NCBI RefSeq assembly: GCF_045679555.1
Contig: NC_092100.1
Span: forward strand, 30,319,106-30,383,105
Reading direction: 5' to 3'
Length of the DNA: 64,000 bases
From: Salvelinus alpinus
Taxonomy: Eukaryota > Chordata > Actinopteri > Salmoniformes > Salmonidae
Shown: piece by piece, positions 1 through 18,936 of the stretch
Layout: every line of letters begins with the position of its first letter
How positions within the stretch are numbered: position 1 is the stretch's first letter
Position numbers and translations under genes: made by a program
The notes under the pieces: model-generated
The model's database searches: none
The model's input: the letters and a program-made list of their open reading frames with translations, nothing else
Told to the model about the DNA's origin: nothing

Positions 1-714
1 ATGTTGCTACATTTTCCAACACGAGCATGCATTATTCTCTATTAAGGGTTATATTTGATGTACAACAGTTTTACAATATTGTAACTAACAATCCATACGA
101 CAACTATTACATCCGCAGGGTGAGAGGTTAGAGTCTGTGTCTTAAGTTGAACAAATATTTGCGTGCCTATGTCTGAACTAGAGGCTTGCTGAGAGGACTG
201 GGGACACTCAATTAGAAATGAAACACCGCCAGTGTACATATGATATGCTTCAAACATTTACATGCATAATTATTTCAGTGTTTGTTTCAACCTCCCCCTG
301 CAGCTGAATCACTGGCAGCCGCTGTCACTGTTATAGAATTATGGGTAAAAAGACTGACGAGAGTAAGAAGCACACCAGGTCAACTGAAAACTAACATGGC
401 TACAGTGCCAAAATGTAAATGCACAGAGCTTTGAAAAATAAAACTTTTTTGAAAGCCCGCAACCAAGAGAGCCTGTTTCCCCCATTCCCAAAGAAACACA
501 ACACCACTGTATCTTCAGTGCCATGGCCCTTCCTCTCCATAATATCTCCTTATGCATTTAAAGTTATTGCTCTTGAGCAGCCATATACAATACATATTTT
601 GGATTCATGAGTGAAATGTCAAGGGGCGTGTACTTTTTTAAACTTCCATTGAAAGCTAGGAATTGGGAGAGGTTCTAATGCAGGCTTATGATACGTTTCC
701 CTTCTTCCTTCCAG
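1..714 (+). other. Intron of calb2, no recognised content
   Basis: This stretch ends in a pyrimidine-rich tract and a CCAG splice acceptor at 711-714, just before the first visible calretinin exon, so it is read as intron. Short open frames on both strands have no recognisable domain. No repeat family was recognised. Confidence 0.6.
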
Positions 715-1022
715 GATGGAAACGGCTACATTGATGAGCAGGAGCTCGATGCTCTGTTGCGTGACCTCTATGAAAAGAACAAAAAGGTGAGATAATATTG
801 AAGGTTTGGAGTTTAACTCTCAATTCCCCATAATGCTGAATCTCTCATTCTAATGCATCATTACAGAAGCACCTGTATGGATAAGGGTGTCTTGTCTTCT
901 CTCAGGAGGTGGACACCAAAAACCTGACTGGCTACAAGAAGAGCATCATGGCCCTGTCGGACGGGGGCAAGTTGTACCGCTCCGAGCTGGAGATTGTGCT
1001 CTGCAGGGAGCCCATGCTGTGA
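715..1022 (+). CDS. calb2: Calretinin (calbindin 2), last two coding exons
   Basis: Calretinin is a cytosolic hexa-EF-hand calcium buffer of neurons. Two exons are visible: 715-786 (24 codons) and 906-1022 (38 codons plus TGA at 1020-1022), separated by a 119-base intron with GTGAGA donor and CTCAG acceptor. The first exon carries the end of an EF-hand loop ([12 protein letters not shown]) and its exiting helix (LYEKNKK). The second encodes the divergent sixth EF-hand ([12 protein letters not shown]) and the tail [11 protein letters not shown]. The tail resembles calretinin (LEIVLCSEPPM in mammals) more than calbindin 1, whose C-terminus is different. The 5' exons lie to the left of the window. 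Seen: exon sequence and splice sites. Known: the EF-hand family. Inferred: calb2 rather than calb1, and which teleost paralogue cannot be told. Confidence 0.88.
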
Positions 1023-1282
1023 ACCCTGACAACCATCGCCGTCTGTTTTTTGACCTTCATGACCCTATCTGCCCATCCCCAGATCACACCCACCTCCAGC
1101 TGCCTGACGACTGTAACCAGGTGCATGTGCCGGGCATTCCCTTTATGAGTTTTGAATGAATGTGCACTGAGAAGCACAAACCAGCTCTCCCTCATGACCC
1201 CTGTCCCCACTCGTCCCTACAGACTGACCCAGCTCTGAAGTTGCCTTCGGCTCAATCCCTAAACTCTACATTTAACTAAACG

Positions 1283-1297
1283 AATAAAGATAATAAA
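1283..1297 (+). promoter_or_regulatory. calb2: Polyadenylation signals, calb2 3' end
   Basis: AATAAA occurs at 1283-1288 and again a few bases later, about 260 bases after the calretinin stop codon. That is a reasonable place for the end of a short 3' UTR. No transcript evidence is available. Confidence 0.5.
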
Positions 1298-1734
1298 AGG
1301 TACTTCTGCTAATTATGATTGCAATGTGAACAGGAGCGGAATGAAAATGAATATGATAAGATTATTTATTCTCAATGCTTGGTTTGACTTTCCTCCTCTC
1401 TTTTTCTCCCGAATCCACATTTTTAACGGGACTTGCGACAGCAAACGTCCCACTCTAAATCTTTGTCATACTTCTGACTTTTTATTAATGGGACTTGCAT
1501 AATGGGACTTGCGACAGCAATAATTATTTCTAATTTATAGTTATTATTTAGAACGCTACACCTATTACACAGTTTAAGCTAGAAACTTTAAAACGCGTAG
1601 ACAGGCCTGGAATAGTGTGCTAGTATACAACTTTTTTATAACATTTATACTTGTTTAAACTATTAAGCTTTTTGTTTTTCTTATCCTTCTCCATCAACTT
1701 TCAAGGGATTTCCTCAACATTCTAAAGGGGCCCA

Positions 1735-3006
1735 TTGTGACACCAATATTCTATAGGTCATTATCAATAAAACATCACAATACGGTGCAGAGCATTCGAT
1801 TTGGCTGCTGGGGGGCAAGTAGACCCTCAACTCCGCTAAAACCATTGACAACTGCGTGCCGTTTTCAAGGGGTAAATGTTACAAGTATTTGGTTTTAATA
1901 TAATATAATCTTGAAGAGGATAGTCAGAACTACACATTCCCGATTATTCCACATTAATGTATCATCAGAGTTATAGAGCAAGTAACTGCATGTTTTTCAT
2001 GATCAGTAAACATCAATCGATCATGTATGTTCAGATACATGAGGGTAGCCTATCCATTTGGCAAGTAGCTAGCTGGCTAGCTAGCTAAGCAAACAACGTG
2101 TCATTTAGCCTTGCTTCCTCAGAAATTAGGCTTTTGGAACGAGCTTTAGATCGGTAAGTCCTCGTCCTGGTAAAGTTGTCAGTTGGACTACTGGCATCAC
2201 CCCTATAGATGGCAAGCAAATCAAGCAATATTTGGATATAGCCATCTAGTTTATCCCCTGAAAGTTAGCTTGTTAACTAGCCATATTGACGTGATGTGTT
2301 ATTAGCTAGCTAACCAATTTGACGTTGTCCATCAGTCAATGTAGCCTATCATGTCTGTCAGCAGCAATCGTGATTTAACATTCTTAAAAACAATGTTGAA
2401 AAGGGGATAACGTTAGCTAACTTCGCTAGGTAGGACTATGTTGGTTGGAGAAAAAAAGTACATTAGGTCCACTTACCACTATGTTTAGACAACTGTACAA
2501 CATTTATATCAGTACGATAGCTTGCAAAGTAAACATCAGCTAACAGTAAATCGGCAAATGCGCCCTTCTGCTGCTTGATAGGCAGATCCCACAAATGATG
2601 GGAAATTAACCTGAACCAGTCATACTTGTCAGGTATAGTTCACGTTTATTTTATAAAACTCAAATATCCAATATTGAAAGATATCGTGAGGTTACCCTCA
2701 CATATCTGAAATTACATGATCAATTAATGTTTACTGATCATGAAAAGGATGCAGTTACTTGCTGTATAACTCAGACGATAGAGCTAAAATGTGCGTAATT
2801 GTTTTGCATGGAATAATCGGAAATGTGTAGTTCTGACTATGCTCTTCAAGAGGTGATGACATTACAGCCAAATAGTTAACATTTATTTAACAATTCCGGA
2901 GCATGGGGTCTCCTTGCCCCCCAGCAGGAAAATTGAACGCTCTGGACCTTATTGTGACGTTTTATTGATAAAGACGTATTCTATTCGGCGTAAACAATGT
3001 CACTTT
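1735..3006. repeat. Large imperfect palindrome (fold-back element)
   Basis: The segment at about 1735-2055 is repeated in inverted orientation at about 2690-3006. Shared blocks include the tract around the run GCTGGGGGGCAAG (about 1806-1818), whose reverse complement lies near 2920-2935, and blocks containing GTCAGAACTACACATT and AAGTAACTGCAT. The arms are about 320 bases and flank about 640 bases rich in GCTAGCTAGC motifs. No coding capacity is seen, so it is likely a non-autonomous DNA transposon or MITE pair. Confidence 0.75.
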
Positions 3007-3304
3007 TGACACAATCAGCTACTTAGACCACTTTCCCAACAAATTTGAAAAAAACATAGCACATATGAAATATCTAAGTCTGCTTTTCTGATATTCAAAA
3101 CTGAAATTAGAACATACTTATATTCTACCAATCAAACGTACATGTGTTTCAGTAAACGCAGTTCCAACAAATTAGACAAAAACGCAGAGCATATGAAAAC
3201 TGCCTCTAATTCTCAGTTTTTCAAATCTGAAATCAGAAAAGGAATAGCTTCTACCAATCATGAGGTAAAGCTGTTTAAGTAATTGTATCAACTGCTTTCA
3301 TTAA

Positions 3305-3588
3305 GGAAAATTCCACTCAAAAAGGATTGTATATTTTTGTATTTGTTTCTTTCGTCCACTGTTGATACAGTCCCAAAGTGTTTTGCATATCAGCAGTCAA
3401 GTTTTCAAGATATAGAACTTTCAAAATGCATAAAGTGTCATGTGTTTTATATCATACTGTGACACTTTCTGTATTTTGAAAGTTTTATATCTTGAAAACT
3501 TGATTGCTGACATGCAAAACAAATTAGACTATCAACAGTGGACTAATGCAACAAATACCAAAATATATTTTTGAGTGGTGTTTTCCTT
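3305..3588. repeat. Hairpin MITE, about 120-base arms
   Basis: GGAAAATTCCACTC at about 3305 pairs with GAGTGGTGTTTTCC at about 3573. Long inner blocks also pair: one around CAAGTTTTCAAGATATA near 3400 with its inverted partner near 3490. The two arms meet near 3460 with almost no loop, the structure of a palindromic MITE. Confidence 0.75.
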
Positions 3589-5154
3589 TCATCTAACTTC
3601 CCACTGTTATGTAACTTTGCCAGTGAAAGTTCCCTGGTTACCACAGCAACATATGGTCTCACTGAGCATTAATAGCCTTGCTTACTTAGTCTGTTTGAAG
3701 TGCCAAAATTATAATTTTATACAGGTAAGAAGTAATAAACACATTAAAACCAATACACACACACACACTCCTTCCATTGTCATAGTTTAAAGGCACTGAA
3801 CCGATCATCGTCTGTGGCGACTTCAACAAGGATCTGCTATCCAGGTAAAGCAAGCCCATCTTGACATTGTTTCATGATAGAGGGTACGCACGGTTGATAC
3901 AAGCTGCTACCATAGAAAAGAATACCAGGCTGAATCCAGTGTTCATTTCTCATCCACAACGTTGCCTCCATTCAGGTGTGCTGCAGACGTACTTCAGCTA
4001 TCACAACCATGTGTACTGCATTTTCACTTCAGACATCTCTCAGGTATGAATCTTGACCAAAACATTGGTATCACATTTCACTGCTTGCATTAGTTCTTCC
4101 TTCATATTACTGTAAGTAAGCAAAAGTCAAAATACGTTGTGAAAGCAAAATACATATTTAACTGTCTACATGCTCATGGTAAAAAAACTAAACTACAATT
4201 GCATTTCAAATAATGATTATCAGATGTATGCTATGCTCAGTTAACTTGTGTGTCCCCCTGGGAGCAGAGGGGCTCTGAAGGAAGGGGTCCCTCTTCCCAT
4301 TTATCCTCCTCCAGCCCAGAGAGGACTTAATGAACATCCTGCTGTCATCCAAATATGTTGTGAAAAAATACAGTTAGGTTTTATTTAAAACTTCAACAAT
4401 GCCTCATTATCTTCTGTAATCTGTTATTACAGTTGTCATATACCGTGATATTCAAGTAAGAGAGTGTATAAAAGTGTAGTCTGGATGTAGTTATTTCTGA
4501 TGAAATGTGTGATCTAACTGCCCCATAATCCAAGGTAATAAGGTTGATAAAGTAGTATATCAAAGTAAGCAGACAAATTATTTTACTACATTTAGCTTTG
4601 ACTATATTTAACTGCTTAGCTTAATTAAAATGTTTTAAACTTCTTCCACTACCACAAAAATACTTTTAAAGAGTTAAAGCAAGTCCCACAAGTTTTCTTC
4701 ATGGAAAATTACCATCTAGTTCGTCTATGTATATAATCTGGTGTTTCATCCTTATATTATTACCCTGTTACATTTAGATGTTTTATGTTGCGTTTTCTGG
4801 CTGATACTGTTATAATGAGGATGTTATAGAAAGCATTAAATAATATATATTACGATTAAGATTCTCTCTGTTTTTTCTTATCTTACACACACCTTACACC
4901 TTACACCTCCTTGTGCTTAGGATTTACATAAAAAATATCTGGTACTCCGGTTGTTAAAAATGTTGATAATCCATTTAATTGAATATTGACTTTGAAAAAA
5001 AGTGTTTATGTTAGCATAAATTAGTATTAATAAAGATTAAGTTGGTGTATGAGTAGCAAATAAAGAGAGCCCTGTCATTACCAGATATCAGGGAGGTACT
5101 GCAACCACACACAGAAACACTCACACATTTTTTATAATTACAAGAGAATACCTA
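3589..5154. other. Intergenic, AT-rich, nothing recognised
   Basis: The stretch has a short CA tract at about 3757-3770 and small open frames without domains. Neither coding exons nor a known repeat family were recognised here. Confidence 0.5.
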
Positions 5155-5269
5155 GCCTGGTTGCAGTCTCTGTTCAGGTATTACGTTCCACCCCTTGCCA
5201 CTCCGGTTTTTGGCAAATGACAGGAGTGGCAAGGAGTGGAATGTTAGCTAAAAAGACTGGTAACCAGAC
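5155..5269. repeat. Short palindromic MITE
   Basis: GCCTGGTTGCAGTCT at the left end pairs with AGACTGGTAACCAGAC at the right end, and an inner block ending CCTTGCCACTCC pairs with GGAGTGGCAAGG. The whole segment of about 115 bases forms one hairpin. Confidence 0.7.
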
Positions 5270-6214
5270 AAGAGAATACTTGTATAAATTCCTAAATTTC
5301 CTCTATCGGTATTTCTGAAGCACGACTTCATATTTCTAGTAAAAATCCCCTCTAATTGTGTGCAGATGCTTTTAAAACAAGTTCAATAATTCAGCAGTTA
5401 AACTTCCCTCTCTCACAGCAGAGCTTGTGGAAATTCCTATCAATTAATAATCACTATTTAAATATTTAATTGAAAGCCATGTTTTGCAGAAAAAGACTGG
5501 CTTTTTTATCCAATGTGCAATGCACAAAGATGAGCATTTGCATTATGTTGTAGTCATTTCTATGAGATGCTTATTAACAGACCATATTAGTATACTGTAT
5601 ATTTTTTAGTCAGAGTGCTACCTCAATTTACTATCTGCATGGGCACCTCCCATCAAGGTCTCCTTTGGAAAGAGGTATTCCAAATTCATGATGACCAGGT
5701 TTATCTCCATATAGGTTTCACATGTAAGGATGTCAATGAAAAGAGTGAACAAAAGCAACAATCTATGATACAATATTATTGTACGCTATTATTGTATGCT
5801 ATTACTGTATGTTAAAATATCCTTAAGATTCACATAGCCGTGTTTTAGCTTTGTTGAATCTGCAATCACCATCCTGATCTTAACTAATAACTGATATTAT
5901 GACTAGATATCAGACACACGGAGAGGAGAACAAGAGAGAACAGTTTCATACATGATGATACCTTTCATTATTTAAACATATATTGTATGAAAGGAAACTT
6001 GGTGTTTTATTGATGTACTCTTTAAATATAGCTCCAGTGAATTAAATAACTCATCGAATGGATGTCCCTGCCTAGATTCCCTACAGTATATCCACTGAGT
6101 ACCACACACACAAACACCAATACACACTCTGGTGACTAAGACATAAATACTGAACCTATTTGCAAATTAACCTTTTTACTGTACAATATACTACAAAATA
6201 ATTTATATCTGCAT
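5270..6214. other. Intergenic, nothing recognised
   Basis: AT-rich sequence with only short open frames. No domain, RNA gene or repeat family recognised. Confidence 0.45.
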
Positions 6215-6394
6215 AAGGGGCTGCTGAGTGGAGAACGGCTCATAGTAATGGCTGGAATGGAGTCAATGGAATGGTATAAAACACATGGAAACCATGTGTT
6301 TGTGTTCGATACCATTCCATTTATGCCATTCCAGCCATTAATATGGGCCCGTCCTCACCTTATTAAGGTGCCACCGGCCGCCTGTGATCTACAC
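6215..6394. repeat. Palindromic MITE, first copy
   Basis: The left arm runs through AATGGCTGGAATGGAGTC and AATGGAATGGTAT. The right arm carries the complements ATACCATTCCATT and CATTCCAGCCATTA, and ends toward a GGTGCCACC block. A second, more diverged copy lies at 18288-18460. This arrangement is widespread in salmonid genomes. Confidence 0.8.
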
Positions 6395-6785
6395 ATGGAT
6401 GGTCCTGTGAGTAAAACAAACAAGTTTGAAAATCTTAATCTCAAGATGGTTTAAATAATGAAATATGTGCATATGTACAGGGAAGGGGCAAGCTGATAGA
6501 CAGATGCAGGCAATGCCCAATTAAAACAAACCATATTGGGAACATTTTGAGGCCTGGCCCATTTCCAGTGATAATCACTGAACCGGCACAGGACAACTAA
6601 CAAACGGTAAATTAAGTCAATAATGTTATCTAACACTGACAACATGCCATCAGCACATGACATAGGCATTTCGAAGCATCCCACTGCATCGTTGATAATT
6701 TCACACAGGCAAACCAGTCTTTATCCTAAGGGACTATCCTCCCACAAACCCATAATGCAATGTAATACATTTGCTATGGACTTAG

Positions 6786-6824
6786 GCCTGTGCCCACAAC
6801 CCCACAGGAGTGGACCCTCGGCCA
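6786..6824 (+). pseudogene. Stray 39-base copy of got2 exon 6
   Basis: These 39 bases are identical to 10044-10082 inside got2 exon 6, the part encoding the HACAHNPTG region of aspartate aminotransferase. The match stops abruptly on both sides, and neither splice site nor the rest of the exon is present. The source gene starts 1.2 kb downstream in the same orientation. It cannot be a functional exon by itself. It could be a small ectopic duplication, for example from DNA repair or template switching. Confidence 0.8.
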
Positions 6825-7897
6825 ACACATAGCTTCTTGTGTGGTGAGATACAAGATACAAAATAATAATGGTGCCGTACAAAGGCAACAAGGGAATCCA
6901 ATAATATAACAGGAGTAGTCTATATTCTCTCAACTTCGATTATGTTTACACATTCATTGATTGTGGTATCAGAGCTTTTCCACTGCTATACTTACTAAAA
7001 TCCATTCCATTTTCCACACAGATTGTAGATGACAATATTAAAATGGCCTTTCCAACAGACTTGCTGTTTCAATCAGAGAGGAGAGGCAGACTAATATAGA
7101 AGCAGACAGGAGAGGAAGTCGTGTGGGTGATGGTAAGCTAGAAATACAAGATGGGCGAAGAAAGGGAGAGGCTTCTCGGAGATAGAGGTACACTTACTCT
7201 TGCTTCACTAACCCTAACTCACACCTCACTTTTGCTATACACAGCGGAATGCACTTAGTCCTTCCTGCATGAAAATGCTATCTGCAATGTCATCACTCAG
7301 TCATAGAAAAAGCCCACCGAACATCTCTCCCTTGAATTGAGGGGATCTCTACATTTATTGCATTTACAAACATTCCCACACATCTATTTCACAGTTATAA
7401 ACGATGGACTAATATTGCATCTAATATTCTAGATCATAAGGATACATTTTTTTGTAAAATGGAGTGATAAAGCACTGAAAGACACTGTGCAATGACAGGA
7501 CATGGTAAGCTACAGTAATCATTTGCATTGCTTTGTTAGAAACCTTATTTTTCAATGGTAACACTTTCAGTGAATGCAACCAACAAATAAAGGTTTCCAG
7601 GTAAGGCTGTGCATGCTTGATTGCCGTTGGGGCTGTGCTCTGTATAACCTAATCGATCTTTGAATGTGAGATATTTAATGACAATAAAGAGCTGATTATC
7701 AACTTATTTAAGATGTCAACATTTAAAGTAAGTACACTGGGTGGGCTAATAAATACAATAGCATTACAAACCCGTATGGGCTGTGAAATCTTCTGTATGG
7801 AGACCTTGTATTTGATAAACTACTATGGGGTTGTATTGCCACCAAGTGGGCAATAATATGTATCACATGCTACTCCCAAACCTACAGGGCACTCAAA
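6825..7897. other. Intergenic region upstream of got2
   Basis: Unique-looking AT-rich sequence that should include the distal got2 promoter. No TATA box or coding exon is evident. Confidence 0.4.
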
Positions 7898-7954
7898 AAG
7901 ACTGAACTCTTCTTCGTGGCGGTTCAACAGCGCCACGAAGAAGAGTTCAGTCTT
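7898..7954. promoter_or_regulatory. Perfect 24-bp hairpin in got2 5' flank
   Basis: The arms at 7898-7921 and 7931-7954 are exact reverse complements over 24 bases (beginning AAGACTGAACTC and ending GAGTTCAGTCTT). The loop 7922-7930 is 9 bases. The 3' edge lies 89 bases before the got2 start codon, so it lies in the promoter or 5' UTR. Pairing does not extend beyond the arms. It may be a small fold-back duplication, a pre-miRNA-like hairpin or a translation-affecting 5' UTR structure; the sequence does not decide among these. Confidence 0.6.
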
Positions 7955-8043
7955 CTGTGCAGCAATTGACAGCAGAGCTACGTAGTACAGTGTGTGGGAA
8001 CTCAGGAGACGGTCTTCCGTGCGTGTTGTGTTGAGTACCAGCA

Positions 8044-15744
<7,701 letters not shown>

Positions 15745-16591
15745 GATGGCTAACCAGGAGTCACACCATCGTCACCACCAGAGGATAGAGGGGCGGTAGC
15801 TTCAGACAAGAAAAACAAAACAACTTTTATGTAAATTAACCCTCTCCTCTGCTTTCCTTTAGGGAAGACTCAAAAGTAATAAGATACCATAGGGTTACTT
15901 TATTTGGCATTTTCTGTTGGCATTGTCTAGATATTGTATGTTGGACTATCTGTGACTAGGTTTTTAATGTGCAGTTCCCTGAAAAAATATCCATGGAATT
16001 CTTGAATCTTTTTTTACCCTCCCTCAGACATGCATGCAGTGGTCATGAGCTCAAAATATCTTGTGTAAGTCATACTTGACAATGAAAACTAACAAGCACA
16101 ATATCACTGTTTGGAATCACGTCTTATATTGCAGCATGTCCTCTCACTTGGCCTGAGCACACCCTGTCTCTAAGAACTGTGCTCAACTATTGGCTGTGAT
16201 ATGGAACACCAAAGTAATAATGGTTAAGACATTTTTCTAGAAAATTCTTTACTAAAGATACTGTCTCTTTAAGGTAATTGTATTGAAATGTGCGTCTCAT
16301 TTATTAAGGATTCATTTACAAAACCTTTTTCAAAAAAGATGTCAGGTGCTACAAACCTTTGTTTCAACTTTAATGCCAGTGGAACCTTTTTAGGTGATGG
16401 TACTGGGGTCATGGCACTTGTCTTATGTGGGATGATATGTGCTGCATGGAGTCCCTGATTGTGATGATCAGCCAGCCACAATGTGTGCTAAGGATGTTAT
16501 TTTGCTGTTGTAATGAAAGAGCACTGTCTTCCAATCAACAACTGCCACATCTCCCACTGATACTGTACCATTTAATTAAATAGATAATTTA
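15745..16591 (+). other. got2: got2 3' UTR, proximal part
   Basis: Unique-looking sequence follows the got2 stop at 15742-15744. It has no frames with domains. The UTR end is unknown; the first canonical AATAAA I can place in a plausible context is at 18931. Confidence 0.4.
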
Positions 16592-18116
16592 TATACACTA
16601 CCATTCAAAAGTTTTTGTCCACTAAAATAACATCAAATTGATCTGACATACAATGTAGACATTGTTAGGGTTGTAAATGACTATTGTAGCTGGAACCGGC
16701 TGATCTGTAATGGGATATCTACATAGGCCCATTATCAGCAACCATCACTTCTGTGCTCCAATGGCACGTTGTGTTAGTTAATCCAAGTTTATCATTTTAA
16801 AAGGCTAGTTGATCATTAGAAAACCCTTTTGCAATTATGTTAGCACAGCTGAAAACTGTTGTTCTGATTTAAAGAAGTATTAAAACTGGCCTTTAGACTA
16901 GTTGAATATCTGGAGCATCAGCATTTGTGGGTTTGATTACAGGCTCAAAATGGCCGGAACAAAGACTTTCTTCTGAAACTCATCAGTCTATTATTGTTCT
17001 GAGAAGTGAAGGCTATTCCATGTGAGAAATTGCCAAGAAACTGAAGATCTGGTACCTCGCTGTGTACTACTCCCTTCACAGGAAAGCGCAAACTGGCTCA
17101 AACCGGAATAGAAACAGGAACGGGAGGCCCCGGTGCACAACTGAGCAAGAGGACAAGTACATTAGTGTCTAGTTTGAGAAACAGATGCCTCAAAAGTCCT
17201 CAACTGGCAGCTTCATTAAATAGTACTCACAAAACACCAGTCTCAACGTCAACAGTGAAGAGGTGACTCCGGGATGCAGCCCTTCTGTCCAGTGTTCTTT
17301 TAACCATCTTAAACTTTTATTTTTATTGGCCAGTCTGAGATATGGCTTTTTCTTTGCAACTCTGCCTAGAAGACCAGGATCCCAGAGTCGCCTCTTCACT
17401 GTTGACGTTGAGACTGGTGTTTTGCGAGTACTATTTAATGAAGCTGCTACTTGAGGACTTGTGAGGCATCTGTTTCTCAAACTAGACGCTAATGTACTTG
17501 TGCTCTTGCTCAGTTGTGCAAGAGGGCCTCCCATTCCTGTTTCTATTCTGGTTAGAGCCAGTCTGTGCTGTTGTGTAGGGCGTAGTACTCAGCGTTGTAC
17601 GAGATCTTCAGTTTCTTGGTAATTTCTCGCATGGAATAGCCTTCATTTCTCAGAACAAGAATAGACTGACGAGTTTCAGAAGAAAGTTCTTTGTTTCTGG
17701 ACATTTTGAGCCTGTAATTGAACCCACAAATGCTGATGCTCCAGATACTCAACTAGTCTAAAGAAGGCCAATTATATTGCTTCTTTAATGAGAACAACAG
17801 TTTTCAGCTGTGCGCACAATTGCAAAAGGGTTTTCTAATGATCAATTAGCCTTTTAAAATGATCAACTTGGATTAGCTAACAACGTGCCATTGGAACACA
17901 GGAGTGATGGTTGCTGATAATGGGCCTCTCTACGCCTATGTAGATATTCCATAAAAAATCTGCCGTTTCCAGCTACAAATGTCATTTTCAACATTAACAA
18001 TGTCTACACTGTATTTCTGATCATTTTGATGTTATTTTAATGGACAAAAAACACGGCTTTTCTTTCAAAAACAAGGACATTTCTAAGTGACCCCAAATTT
18101 TTGAACAGTAGTGTGT
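16592..18116. mobile_element. Fold-back Tc1: two 5' halves head to head
   Basis: The element starts near TACACTACCATTCAAAAG and ends near TTTTTGAACAGTAGTGTG. The left arm (about 16592-17275) is repeated inverted on the right (about 17393-18116). Both arms encode the N-terminal helix-turn-helix of a Tc1 transposase; on the - strand it reads from MSRNKELSSETRQSI near 17711 and continues past the arm as far as KEHWTEG. The two copies are joined around a loop of about 110 bases. The catalytic C-terminal half of the transposase is absent. It is therefore a snap-back derivative, not a simple deletion copy. Confidence 0.75.
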
Positions 18117-18287
18117 GTAATATATGCTGTATACTGTATGAACTCTTAACTCTCAATTTCAGGAGCATGAAAGGTGTTTTGTTGCTTGCACATTGTCGTT
18201 TACTCCCATGCCTTCTGATTTTTTTGAACATCATTGAAAGTCAAATGTAATCCTTAAGATGCCCTCTGACTTTCAGTGGTGTACTGT

Positions 18288-18460
18288 ACATCACAGGCTG
18301 CTGGTAGCACCTTAATTTGTGAGGGCGGGCTCAGTCATCACTAGAACGAAATAAATGGAATGGTATCGAATGCAGCAAACACATGTTTGATACCATTTCA
18401 TTCACTTCATTCTAGCCATTATTAGGAGTCGTCCTCCCCTCAGCAGCCTCCTGTGGTGTA
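18288..18460. repeat. Palindromic MITE, second copy
   Basis: Same family as 6215-6394. It begins CAGGCTGCTGGTAGCACC, passes GGAATGGTATCGAATG and TTTGATACCATTTCATTC, and ends CCCCTCAGCAGCCTCCTGTG. It is more diverged than the first copy. Confidence 0.75.
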
Positions 18461-18930
18461 TTTTTCTGAGGGGCCATGGAAAGCACAGTTCAGGTGCCCT
18501 GTAACACACTTTCCCTCAAAGCCAAGCACTGGTTTTTACTTTGTTGTGAAAGAACAAGATTAATGGTGGACTCCAATTTGTACATTATGGAATGCAGGGT
18601 CACAAATGTTCTAAAGCATGTCAGTAGAAGCTTTGAATTAGTTTTCAATCACCTGTTATGAGGTTCCAGGACTCTGACACCATGTGGTCTCAGGAGTTAG
18701 AATTGTTTTATTTTGCACATTAGGTGGAAGCATCTGTTCCAAATAGACACAGATTTTTAACTACTGTACTCCTGATCTTTTTCTGGCCAACATCACTATC
18801 CACATCTGTCATAGATTCATTAAACCGAAGTTCATTTGAATGGTACAAATCTGATCATCATGATTGTGCACTGTAATCTTCTGAGTTTCTCAGATTTCAG
18901 TAATGTCAGACCAGTGTAAGTTCTCTGTAA

Positions 18931-18936
18931 AATAAA
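18931..18936 (+). promoter_or_regulatory. got2: Candidate distal got2 polyadenylation signal
   Basis: AATAAA followed by GATGG and a T/G-rich stretch. If used, the got2 3' UTR would be about 3.2 kb and would contain the fold-back Tc1. An earlier, non-canonical signal is equally possible. Confidence 0.3.

Noticed and set aside
715-1022. Calbindin 1 instead of calretinin
   Set aside because: The middle ([11 protein letters not shown]) is calbindin-like, but the C-terminal [11 protein letters not shown] fits calretinin; calbindin 1 ends quite differently.
887-1210. Overlapping frames on both strands across the calb2 last exon
   Set aside because: They are shadows of the calretinin exon and its 3' UTR.
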